A stretch of DNA of 64,000 bases from Flectonema sp. DT1601 (taxonomy: Eukaryota; Euglenozoa; Diplonemea; Diplonemida; Diplonemidae), in contig OZ025781.1 in NCBI GenBank assembly GCA_964019425.1, forward strand, positions 1,060,501 to 1,124,500, read 5' to 3'. Made by a program: the position numbers and the translations under genes. Each line of letters starts with the position of its first letter. The stretch's first letter is position 1. Positions 42,826-52,798 of this stretch are shown here, piece by piece. A model generated the notes under the pieces. That model was not told where the DNA came from. It searched no databases and saw only the letters and a list, made by a program, of their open reading frames with translations.

Positions 42826-45264
42826 TTAAATTGCCATTAATACTTCAGTGAATTCTCGAATATAACATTGAGAGTTAGATTTCAGGACCGCGTCTGCGAT
42901 ATCAGCTGCCAACTCGTTGTTTAGATTTATCTGAGATGCAGTGATACCACCATGAAATCTAACATCAGTATCGTCAAATGAATCACAAAGTATAAGACTT
43001 TTAGTAAGGTCTATTTCAAGATAATTATTTAAATAAAACACAAGTTCATACGAACACGTTAAGTCTGACAACGTAAATCGATTTAAACTAAAATTATCGA
43101 TCCCCCCAACATTTTCAAGAAGTCGAAACGAGTGACTTTTCCCAGAAATACCATTCTTCTTCAGACAATTGTTCAAAGAAGTCAACACTGAATGATGAAC
43201 AGTTTCTGTTTTACTGATGAGTAACTTTGGTAAATCAGTTGATTTTCTTCGTATTTGCAAGTACGCAGCATCTTGTAACAATGCTTTTATACTAAACAAC
43301 CCACGCATTCTTACAGTACCAATAAGGTCATCAAGCACAATGCAAACTACTAATAAACTTCCTGGTATGCAGTGATTAAAATAAACATGTCTCTTGGATA
43401 AAAATTGCAACAAAGAAAGTGACACGTGAGACATATCAATATCAGACTGCCACTTCGTGACAATAATTTTTAAAATGTCACAAAAGATAGAAAATGATTC
43501 GTAGTCAGACATGTAACTGTTGTTTGAATTCGTCTCATACGAAGACTGTAATATTGAACATAAAAATGATGTAATTTCACACATAGTCCATCTCGGTAAC
43601 GAACACTGATCAACCAGCTTCAGCAACGTCGATAATGAAATTAAAGAATTGAATGCTTTATGATCATCGTCTGTCGATTTCGTCTCCAATGATGATTTTG
43701 ATATTTTAAGTCGAATGATGAAAGTGTTATACAATTCAATAGGAACAGCGACATCCACCATGTGAAAATAATATATCAGATTAACCAGCTGTGGGCTTCC
43801 TAAATGTGATAAATTAATACCTCCGAACTTAACGTTCTTCGTTGATATTCGTCTCCTAATTGAATCAAAGAACATCTCAGATTGTAATCCTCCAGCAGTA
43901 GATTGATCATTTATAAGAAGCGGTCCGGAAATACAATGCGTCAGTTCAATGATGTGTTTTAATGACATTTTTGGAATTAGTTTAAAATCCAAAACCCTTT
44001 TTAAAACTGCATGTACCAAGTGTGGATCTCTACAGCTGTATTTGCTCTGTAAGCGTAATATCTCTAATATATTTAAACCGGAATCAGTTCGGTCTTGTAA
44101 TGACATTATTGACGCTCGTGTAAGTAAGTTGTTTCCTTCAACAGAATCAAAGAACGTCTTTGGAACTATTCTGATTAAAGACACAATATCATCACTCGTC
44201 GGTAAGTCATTATATCGTTGTTCCTTTTTCATAAATTTTGATAGTTCACAAAACCAAGCCTCTGAACCAATCCACCTACTAAAACAACTAAAAACGAACA
44301 ATGCTGATTTCCATGTCGCTGTTGCATCTTCAACAAACGACGTGTTGTGTAATAAAATAGTAAAAATCTCTTCAACGAATAAAGCGTTTTCAGGATCAGC
44401 TTTTCTCAACGAATACATAACTACTAATAAATTATCACTGGAGACTCCGGGTGATAATACGAACAAACGGAGTAGTTTGTGATATATTTTATGCTGAATA
44501 GCAGTACCAATTCTTGTCAAACATTTCGTAACTTCCGCTTCCTTCAAAAAACACAACAACGGTATAGGATCTCTATGTCTGAGAACTAACAACGAGACAA
44601 TACTGCAAGAGTTACGTGTGTTGGCTTGCGATAGTAGCGTGGTTAATAATGCTTTTGAATCTATTAAGCCTGTGTCTTGATACTTTAGTTTGTTATAAAG
44701 CAAAGAAAAAAGCACTTCCGAATAGACACTAAAATTAGAAAAATGAGGTAATATCCTAATCACGTAGTTTAACAAAGCTACGTGATTGTTTTTTGAACAC
44801 TCGTATAGAGAGATAGCTCTGTTGATGAGAATCGGAATTGTTCCATATTCATGAAAAGGCATTCCCAGCATCCCTAAATTTCCAATAGTTTTGACGGATG
44901 CCCCGAAAGATAATTGAGAGACTGTTGCCGGAAGTAATAACGTTTTTATAAACCTCTCAATGAGTGTCCTGCTACTCAATCGAATTCTAACACAACTCTG
45001 TAATGGAACGACTGCCTTGGCTTCAAATTTTGGAGATCTTATATAAGTTTCCATCGCAATATACTTCGCTAAATCAAAACCATATCTTGTCTTATCAATA
45101 CAATGCCACATCTGTAACAACTCTATCTCATTTACTTTCACAGGTCCAATCGCATACGCTGCTGTTAATTCATTCGCTAACGTCATCCATAACTTTTTCG
45201 AATCAGGGAGATCCCTAACAATTTCTTGCAAGCGGGGGGCGCAATTCGAAACACCCCTCTTCAT
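42826..45264 (-). CDS. Large helical-repeat protein, unknown function, 812 aa
   Basis: Not recognised. The whole length is predicted helical with irregular repeats, including FSVYSEVLFSLLYNKL and NLLVVMYSLRKADPE, similar in feel to FASTK/RAP and other organelle RNA-binding alpha-solenoids. The C-terminus (LTKSLILCDSFDDTD) has no clear catalytic motif. Leader oddity: between the nearest CAG (about 50 nt upstream) and the ATG there is a GTAAGT donor-like site and an out-of-frame ATG with a six-codon uORF. The true 5' end may therefore include another exon. Organelle RNA function is only a suggestion. Confidence 0.7.
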   Translation of the reverse strand: MKRGVSNCAPRLQEIVRDLPDSKKLWMTLANELTAAYAIGPVKVNEIELLQMWHCIDKTRYGFDLAKYIAMETYIRSPKFEAKAVVPLQSCVRIRLSSRTLIERFIKTLLLPATVSQLSFGASVKTIGNLGMLGMPFHEYGTIPILINRAISLYECSKNNHVALLNYVIRILPHFSNFSVYSEVLFSLLYNKLKYQDTGLIDSKALLTTLLSQANTRNSCSIVSLLVLRHRDPIPLLCFLKEAEVTKCLTRIGTAIQHKIYHKLLRLFVLSPGVSSDNLLVVMYSLRKADPENALFVEEIFTILLHNTSFVEDATATWKSALFVFSCFSRWIGSEAWFCELSKFMKKEQRYNDLPTSDDIVSLIRIVPKTFFDSVEGNNLLTRASIMSLQDRTDSGLNILEILRLQSKYSCRDPHLVHAVLKRVLDFKLIPKMSLKHIIELTHCISGPLLINDQSTAGGLQSEMFFDSIRRRISTKNVKFGGINLSHLGSPQLVNLIYYFHMVDVAVPIELYNTFIIRLKISKSSLETKSTDDDHKAFNSLISLSTLLKLVDQCSLPRWTMCEITSFLCSILQSSYETNSNNSYMSDYESFSIFCDILKIIVTKWQSDIDMSHVSLSLLQFLSKRHVYFNHCIPGSLLVVCIVLDDLIGTVRMRGLFSIKALLQDAAYLQIRRKSTDLPKLLISKTETVHHSVLTSLNNCLKKNGISGKSHSFRLLENVGGIDNFSLNRFTLSDLTCSYELVFYLNNYLEIDLTKSLILCDSFDDTDVRFHGGITASQINLNNELAADIADAVLKSNSQCYIREFTEVLMAI

Positions 45265-45571
45265 TTGTTACGAGATAACAAGATTCATATATACTTACCC
45301 GAGTACCTGGTGTTATGACTAAAATGTTAACTACAGTTTGACAATATAGAAACAACCTTAAATACTCACAGATAAGACTGTGAAGTATGATTGATAATTC
45401 ATCATATTAGAACATAACTCCAGGAATCGTTGTCGAATCTGCAGTGGGGAGAAGAAGAAGTATTGTATTTGTGACATCAAAGAGTGATTCTCATTAACAC
45501 GTCAAACTATCCCAAGTACCGATACTAATAACTTGAAGTGGAAAAACAACACTAAGACAGAGTAAAAGTGT
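45265..45571. other. Intergenic, no gene
   Basis: Short spacer; the leader region of the helical-repeat gene lies at its left end. Nothing else seen. Confidence 0.4.
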
Positions 45572-45950
45572 TTACCAGGTAGGGTCCTTGCTCTTCTTAC
45601 GTCCCTGGTCGGCCAACTCGAAGTGCTTGCATCTCTTGATCGAAGAAAGCTTGACTCTCTTACATTTAGTGCACTGGAGTTTCAAAGAGATCTTCTTAGT
45701 AGTCTTCGCCTTCTTGTGGAACACAGGCTTGGTCTGTCCTCCAAACCCCTTCTGCTTGGCGTCGTAACGACGCTTTCCCTGGGCACAGAGACGGGACTTA
45801 CCCGACTTGTACTGGACTACCTGTATTACATTAGTTTGTTTCCAATTATCTTAACAAAACTGTTACCTAAGAAACACATACCTTATGGTTCACATAAGTC
45901 AAGCAGTTTCCTGCGCAGTAGGACTTCTTCGACTTCGGATAGTTGACCAT
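45572..45950 (-). CDS. RPL36A: Ribosomal protein eL42 (L36a/L44e), 2 exons, 105 aa
   Basis: Large-subunit ribosomal protein near the E site. Exons complement(45882..45950), 23 codons, and complement(45572..45820), 82 codons plus stop; phase-0 intron GTATGT...[39 protein letters not shown] and [13 protein letters not shown] are family hallmarks. The zinc-binding pairs are C12/C16 and the later CTKCK plus RCKHFEL. Pro55 in TKPVF corresponds to yeast Pro56, the residue whose change gives cycloheximide resistance, so sensitivity would be expected. A CCAACCATTAG acceptor lies 11-13 nt upstream. Length is normal (family 105-106). Confidence 0.97.
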
Positions 45951-46152
45951 CTCTATATTACCTAATGGTTGGGGGGAATTAAGATTATTATAGTAACATT
46001 TATACAACACACTGAGAGGTTTTAACAAGAAACTAATCCTCCAAAAGAGTTGCTTTAGTTTTAAAAAGCGTACCCTACCTACCTACCCTATCGAAATATT
46101 TAACTTACTAATAATTTACTGGTCGAAGTCAATAACAAATATTTGGTGAATG

Positions 46153-46983
46153 TTAGATAAGTAACTTCCTGTCAACAGCAGGTTTTGGATTACTAAAAAT
46201 GATATCATCATGGCTTGAAGATGATTCTTCAGTTTCTGACGAATCACGAGGAGAATCAACTAGGGCTGTTCCTCTCCAAGCGATGGCATTCTTATGAAGG
46301 AGGTGGATGATCGCTGAAACTGTTGGAAGTGAATTCCTATCAGACGCAACCCATTCAGCTGCAGCATCCTCAATTGCTTGAATAGCAAGGTCTGAAGCTT
46401 GCTCAGGATCACCCAATACCTCAGCAGTAAAAGTACAATAATTGAGTGTTAAGGCAAGTCTAACTCTATTAGCTGGTGACAGTGAAACTGCAGAGAGATC
46501 CAAGGCACGGCTGTACGCAGAAGTGCACAACTCCAAGAAGCGTTTCCCATCACTACTACCAGGCTCGGCGGATACAGTCGCGCATCGGAGAATATCTGCC
46601 TGCCATTTCATATAAAATACTTCATTCTCTGGTAGGATGGCTGACGGTAATAAATGACACGCCAGTAACTGTGATACTTCAGCACAGATATTCCTAATCT
46701 CAGCCAATAACCTACTATGTAGCGTATGGAGAGAAGCAGCTATTTCATTCTGAACGTTTGAGTCGTTGTCCTTCAGTTCTCTCAGCTTCCCATAGATCTT
46801 CTGTGAGATCGCTATTGGATCAGCCAAGGCTTTGTAATAAGCTACTGAAAGGGTTTGCTTTTCTTCGTCTGACAAACTGATGTTCATTTCCGCAATTTCT
46901 CTCATTAAATTGGCCATCTGCCGATGCCTACCACAACTCTCAGCTATAAGCGCTTTCTGAAGCAACTCTTGTCGCTCTGACAT
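46153..46983 (-). CDS. Divergent 14-3-3 protein, 276 aa
   Basis: Start set at ATG 46983 because a CATCACTTTTACAG acceptor lies 10 nt upstream and homology to 14-3-3 begins there (ERQELLQKALIAESCGRHRQM); the reading open to 47211 is rejected. Landmarks: LSDEEKQTLSVAYYKAL, VFYMKWQADILRCATV, LSPANRVRLALTLNYCTF and the final helix. Compared with 14-3-3 zeta, the segment holding Lys49, Arg56 and Arg60 reads YKALADPIAIS, so the Arg56 equivalent is lost. The Arg127-Tyr128 pair reads Arg-Cys. Phosphopeptide binding is therefore probably weakened or changed. The C-terminal 40 residues are acidic and Ser-rich. Confidence 0.88.
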   Translation of the reverse strand: MSERQELLQKALIAESCGRHRQMANLMREIAEMNISLSDEEKQTLSVAYYKALADPIAISQKIYGKLRELKDNDSNVQNEIAASLHTLHSRLLAEIRNICAEVSQLLACHLLPSAILPENEVFYMKWQADILRCATVSAEPGSSDGKRFLELCTSAYSRALDLSAVSLSPANRVRLALTLNYCTFTAEVLGDPEQASDLAIQAIEDAAAEWVASDRNSLPTVSAIIHLLHKNAIAWRGTALVDSPRDSSETEESSSSHDDIIFSNPKPAVDRKLLI

Positions 46984-49900
46984 GTTGAAGCGCCTGTAAA
47001 AGTGATGTATGCTGTAAAGCATTTCATATTGCACGCATTGCTTAAGACGAAATGCACCGTCAAAATATATGTAGCCTGTATGAAACAATAAGTAATCTCT
47101 AAATACTACAAAATAATACTTGCCGACGACCTCTACCCCCCTCCCCCGGGTGCCGTTCAGTACTGGTTGAGCACACAATTCTTTGCAGTCAGGGTTGCGT
47201 TCAATTTTCAACTGTCGCAGGTAACTACAGTGTTATGAAATAATACTACCTGATAGTAGTTTATTATTTCGTAAAACGTGAGACCTAACAAACAAATACT
47301 GTAATAACAGATATGAACACTCGCTAGTGTTTAATAAGAATTGGACTGCTATTCTGACAACCTGAGCGCGCCCCCACTTCGATCAATCAAAAGATCAAAA
47401 TCCACCTCAAAGATAATTAGTAATGTCATTCACGATTGATGTGACAACAGCCTGTGTCCCTTTTACTTTGATGAGTGTCAACCACTCAAATCCCGATTTT
47501 GCTGCATAAATCGGTCTCGACTGTTAATACCCAAGTACGTGATCAACAGCAGACTTGCACAAAGAAAAGAAAAGAAAAAAAATGAAAGTCTGATTAATTT
47601 TGTAAGGTTTGTAAAAACAGCCAGCCACTAGTCCTAAAGAAGACTGACCTATGGTCAACAGTATTGTGGCTCGTTAAGGGGTCTTTAGGAGTTAATTTTA
47701 GTGCAGAAATCACCAACTAGGGAGACTACACAAAGGATACAAACTCTTGTTCATAACTAAATTATGTCAAACATTACTTCTACCAGGCACTCCAATGACA
47801 TCCTGATTTCTAGTTTTTTGAAAGTGTCAAAACCTTTCTTTTTACTTGTTTTCTTTTTTTTTTCATCATTTCCGTTCCTCTCCGACGATTTCGCTTCGGT
47901 AAGGTAGGGAACCACAAAAAAAAAAAAAGTAGGAAAAAAAAAAAAGAAAAAAACACGAATTTAATTGCCCACACCGAAAACACAGTTGGATCAGGTGGCA
48001 TGTGGTTACGAAAACACGTCTCCGCTTCGAGTTTCGTTATCCATAAGAAAAAGCCGTTCTCAACAGGGGATGTCGTTAAAAGAAAAGTCCGGGGAAGCGA
48101 GTATTCATTCATCGTTAAGTAAATGGCGAATATAATTACTAACTAAATAATGTGACACATCCTCCGTTCAGTAGTGTGAGTTAAAACGTTCCTGGGGGAA
48201 AAACGCACTTTTTTTACATCGGAATAAAAAAAAATTTCACAACTCCCCTTTTTCTCGTATTTTTCTTATAACTAAAACTAAATTCAGCTATTTAACATTA
48301 GCAGATCGGCTTAAGAAAAGTTTTAAAAAACTGAAACACCGATCAAAAAAAAAAAAAAAAAAAAAAAGGCGAAATGACCAACATCAACCCAACATGGAGC
48401 ACTTAATCACCTGACGACAATAGCTTGTTCGAAATTTAAACGAGGAGAAAGAAATAAATCCCTAGAGGATGCTACCACGTGTATCTGTTTCTGAAGAAAG
48501 ACTCTCTTTCCAATGACAGTGAGATCACATCTTAAGTCTCATTAATAACAATTTGTAAAGAACAAGTCGGCGACTTGATAAGGATAGCTGTAGTCACCAA
48601 AGGGTACTGTGCCACTTTTATTTATTTTTGCTGAAAAAGAACTCCTTGTGTGGTAAAAAATAAATTTTCTTTTTTTTTTAAACATGAGAAATACTACAAC
48701 GAAAATCATCATACAGACGGTGACTACCAACAGCTTTATGTCACAATAAGTATAACACGGAAATACAGCTGAGTACATTAAGGCAATGAGGCGCACATCA
48801 TCATCTGTCTCTTTCCCGTAGTTAAAACACATGGAGGGGGAAATAGGGGAAAACAAGGAACATAAAAGCCTAATGGCTAAACAATCAGTGCAACCAGAAG
48901 CACGTCCAACGTTGGAAAAAGAAATACCTAAAATGAACCTTTAAGGCTATAGATAATACTTTCGAGGAAAATAAAAACTGCTTACGGGGAGGGGAAAGGT
49001 GCCCAAACTGACAGTGCACCGTCATCGTAGCAAAAAAAAAGAAGAAAACTTTTTAAAAAAAGAAAAACAAATAAAAAAAATATATTTAGGAAAAAAAAAA
49101 AAAAGGAAATTTAAAACATGGCTGCTCAACACAACAGGAGAATATAGCAAAAACTGAAAACACCAAAAAAAAAAAAAAAAAAACTTCTTTTTAAACAGAT
49201 TGATACCGTGACATCTCACCGACAACTACCCTCAAGGAAGCTCAAAGGGAGTAGCAAGATATTCAATTCTGTTGAGATGCAGAACTTGGTTCTGACATGT
49301 GAAATCGAAGTAAAAACAATAACTGAATGAGGGGGAGAAGAAAAAAAAAAAAAGAAAAAAAAAAACGTGAGAAAAGTTGCAGATTCCAACTTTAAGATAA
49401 CTGAACAACTTTAATAATAACAAGAATGGTAAAGTGAATAAGTAATCACTTGTGTTAGTCTCACTTAAGTAATCCAACGTGGTGGTCTTAACTTCTGACT
49501 TCTGAGTGTGCGAATTAACAACACAAAAAGACTCGTCGGTGCACGAACCGTCAACCAGTGTTGAAAACTTAATTATACTAAAAAAGGGGGGGAAGCCTAC
49601 CATTCTGCCATCCATCCTTGTTAACTAGGCTCGAAAAAAAAATTTTAATTTTAAAAAAAAAAAGAGGAAAAAAAAAACTTAATTAGTGTGTAACAAATCT
49701 GTACCAAAACAGAAAAGGTCAGCGAATTATTTCGGCAAGTCCTCAAGGAGTCTTCTGTATTTCAAGCTGAACAAATGTCATTTTCCCAACAAAGTAGCCA
49801 GAAAGGTTTGTGGTGTCATTCCTTGTTTCCCTTCAAGCAAGAGGAAATACCATTCCACTCATGTACTTAGCTACGTGTCCACTACAGGGTAGCAAATGAC

Positions 49901-50423
49901 GAAATGGAAGTTTCGTATTTCCTTTTTTTGAATAACAAAAAAACACATAATAAAAATAAAAAAAATTTAAAAAAAAAAAAAAAAAAAACCACAAAAAAAA
50001 AAAAGGGGAAAAAATTTAAATAACTTGTGAAAAAGAAAAAGGAAAAAGAAAAAAGCGGTCGGGGGGGTTTTTTTTACGGGGTGAGAAAAGGCGGTAAAAA
50101 TAATCACTACCCGATATATGATTAACGATCTACTGCAAACATCGTTCAGTCTCGGCACAGAGTCTGTAAATTGATAGGATAAGAAGCTACGAAAATAAGA
50201 TCCTTCGAATACTCACCAGAAACAGAAACATGCAGGCTTGTATCATCACAAAGATAGCATTGAGTTCGAGCACAGTATCATACAGTCATCTGGACCATAC
50301 ATTGGTACAGTAAAAGAGAGTCCAAAGAGGAGACTATGACCACAATATGATTAAAGTATGCCAGTAAGTGTAAAAGGTTAATAAGAGCTATTTGACATAT
50401 AGAGAGTCTTGGGTTGCCATATA
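46984..50423. other. 3.4-kb intergenic region, no gene
   Basis: I see no supported gene, tRNA or repeat family. Several A runs (48345-48367, 49170-49183, about 49970-50000) and T/A-rich low-complexity sequence. Open frames are short and poly-Phe/Lys. It is the longest apparently empty stretch of the window and could hold an RNA gene or mobile-element debris that I cannot see. Confidence 0.4.
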
Positions 50424-52538
50424 TTAGTAATCAATGTCACCAGGAGCTGCTACCAACTCCTCATCTGAATCAGACTCCGAGTCACATCGTATAGATGAAT
50501 AGTATGGGGGAGGATCGCAGTCAGGTGGAGGAGGATATATGCCAGTAGATACTTCCCCTGTAATGGGACATACTTCTCCTTCACAGGGAAGATGCGAATA
50601 GTCCTCCTCATTTGACGAAAGGCTATCCCAATCATCAGGAGTAACATCATGAAAATATCTCTCATTACCAGCAACCTCAATACATCTAACCAAAGGATAA
50701 TTAGTGTTTTCACAAAGTTCTTTCCACGCTGTTCTAAAAGTTGCTTTCACGTATGTAAATTTTAATTTTTGTAATCCCCTACAAACATTCAACCCCTTCG
50801 GGTAATCATTATCTGTTAATTTCTCATAAGGATCCATAATAGCAAAATGGATGTTTTGAATATTTTTACTTGGGTGAATCATCGGTGAAATACAACCCTC
50901 TTCCCAACCCAAGTCTTTCTTTGTAAGACTATGATTATGCCTGACTGTAACAACATCGTTGTCATAATCAAACTCTGATGCTCCATAGTATTTAAAAAAA
51001 CCACCAATAAGAGTACCGACTCTGTAACTAAAATCGTCACTATTGACTGGTACCGGGATAAGGTCAGGAAGAGGTGCTTTGATATGCACGCTGTCTTTCA
51101 GTAGATCTGGATCAGTAAACTCCACAACATTCTTAGTTAGACAATAGTGAATGAATAATAAAGTAATAGCATAGCTGGAGAGGTAACCAATTCTTGGATT
51201 ATTTATTCCTATTTGCTTACTCCATGCTTTAATACCGACAGCTGCTACTCTCAGATCAGGATTTATAAAGTAAGCTCGTAGTAGTCTGCTGTTGTAGACT
51301 CCAAATAGTCTAAATGACAGATCAAAAGGAGAATCTAACGGGATGTGTTGATTTACTAGTGATCCATTAGGTTCATTCTTTATTATCGGACAACGTGCGT
51401 GAGGAATAGATTGAAATCCCCTGAATTTGTATTTTCTTGTTAAAACTTTGCCTAAGAAACGTACAACTTCAGATTCGTCAACCTCAGGTATCAAACTGCC
51501 AGTATCGTACATGTCACAAGCAATGTCTAAGTCTGATGTTTGTTCAGCTAGTCCAGAAACCGACGATCCGAACATGTGAATAGTCGCGGCTTGATAATCG
51601 TGTCTTTGCTTTCTAATTATTTTTTGTATTTCAGAAATAACTCTTTTTTTTGTTTCTAAATTTTCATCATCTTGTAACTCAACAGATGCACAGCAACTCT
51701 CTCCAAGATTTCTTATGTTTTCAACTGGACACTCATCTGGTCCTCTTACAAGACGGAGGTACCTTCCAAGAGTTCGTTCCATATCGATATCATAGTCTTT
51801 TGAAACAGTTCTCGATTTGCTAACTAGAGCAACACCCGTAATGAATACTAACTTTAAAGAATCATACAATTTCTTGTAGCGTTCAGCCAGTTCTTGTCTA
51901 GGACCTCGTAAAGTAACTCTAAGTCTATCTCTCTTGTCTTGTGCTCTGAAGAATGTTTTTTCTTTTCTAATATGCTCGTAGACTGCTGTTGCCAGTGAGG
52001 GTATAAAACAATCAACGCTAACGCAATCATATGCAGCCGAACCACTGTCAAGTAGGACATCAGCTCCGGCACTCTCACTGTGGTTTGGAGAGTCTTTGAG
52101 AATAGGTTCTTCAAATAAAGAATTTACTTTATGTTCTTCACCAAAAACGTAGTTAGTGTTTTCAATAGGGTGAAGGTATACTCCATACTTTTCACATAAA
52201 TCTCGGTAGGTTATGTGAGATTCTGAACCCACAAGACGTCGTTTTATTGGTTTTTCGATGACTGGCCAACTGACAACTAGTTCTTTAACCGTCTTTGGAC
52301 CGATCCATTGGGTAGGTTGGTTGTTCCCGTTTGAGCGTCCATTTCTGTATCCACCACCACCTCCTCCGTTCCTGTATACACTGTTGCCACCGCCTCCGTT
52401 ATACCCACCATTACCACTACCTCCTCCGCCGTAGTTGTTTCTATTGGAGATGAAGTTTCGGCCATTGGCCCCACCTCCACCTCCTCCTCGACCTCTTCCT
52501 GCTCCTCCGCGTCCCACTATGTTCCTTCGTTCAATCAT
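50424..52538 (-). CDS. Non-canonical poly(A)/poly(U) polymerase (TUTase/Cid1-like) with Gly-rich N-terminus, 704 aa
   Basis: Adds nucleotides to RNA 3' ends. Residues 8-70 are an RG/GG/Asn-rich low-complexity region, as in RNA-binding RGG tails. The catalytic palm is GSSVSGLAEQTSDLD (324-338) with Asp336 and Asp338, and the third carboxylate is Asp406 (FDLSF). KAWSKQIGI and YLSSYAITLLFIHYCL follow, then a PAP-associated domain (LIGGFFKYYGASEFDYDNDVV). The region 160-300 preceding the palm is a family-atypical extension. UTP versus ATP preference cannot be decided. The C-terminus is Pro/acid-rich. An acceptor (TTTTCAAAACAG) lies about 44 nt upstream of the ATG. Confidence 0.9.
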   Translation of the reverse strand: MIERRNIVGRGGAGRGRGGGGGGANGRNFISNRNNYGGGGSGNGGYNGGGGNSVYRNGGGGGGYRNGRSNGNNQPTQWIGPKTVKELVVSWPVIEKPIKRRLVGSESHITYRDLCEKYGVYLHPIENTNYVFGEEHKVNSLFEEPILKDSPNHSESAGADVLLDSGSAAYDCVSVDCFIPSLATAVYEHIRKEKTFFRAQDKRDRLRVTLRGPRQELAERYKKLYDSLKLVFITGVALVSKSRTVSKDYDIDMERTLGRYLRLVRGPDECPVENIRNLGESCCASVELQDDENLETKKRVISEIQKIIRKQRHDYQAATIHMFGSSVSGLAEQTSDLDIACDMYDTGSLIPEVDESEVVRFLGKVLTRKYKFRGFQSIPHARCPIIKNEPNGSLVNQHIPLDSPFDLSFRLFGVYNSRLLRAYFINPDLRVAAVGIKAWSKQIGINNPRIGYLSSYAITLLFIHYCLTKNVVEFTDPDLLKDSVHIKAPLPDLIPVPVNSDDFSYRVGTLIGGFFKYYGASEFDYDNDVVTVRHNHSLTKKDLGWEEGCISPMIHPSKNIQNIHFAIMDPYEKLTDNDYPKGLNVCRGLQKLKFTYVKATFRTAWKELCENTNYPLVRCIEVAGNERYFHDVTPDDWDSLSSNEEDYSHLPCEGEVCPITGEVSTGIYPPPPDCDPPPYYSSIRCDSESDSDEELVAAPGDIDY

Positions 52539-52798
52539 TTGTTCTGTTCCCTTACTTTCTCTTGTAAAAACTTATCTCTCTGTTTTGAAAATTAATTATA
52601 TATAAATAGAACGTCGTCGGTGAGAGCATTGAAAGAAATGACAACTGTGTAAATAACAAAGCAATCCCAACTCGACACCTGATAAGGTGCAATGAGGGAA
52701 ATAACCAGCGCGGCAGCGGAAATGTAGAAAAGGAAAAACAAAAAAAAAATAATAAATTTTATTCAAACTTGTCAAAATTTGACGACTGCTACAGATAA

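Noticed and set aside
45623-45946. + strand 107-codon frame
   Set aside because: Antisense to the two exons and intron of ribosomal protein eL42.
46984-47211. N-terminal extension of the 14-3-3 gene
   Set aside because: No homology, and a strong acceptor lies between it and the family-consistent ATG at 46983.
47810-48112. 100-codon minus-strand frame
   Set aside because: Half of it is a T/A-run artefact (poly-Phe then poly-Lys); no acceptor or conserved motif.
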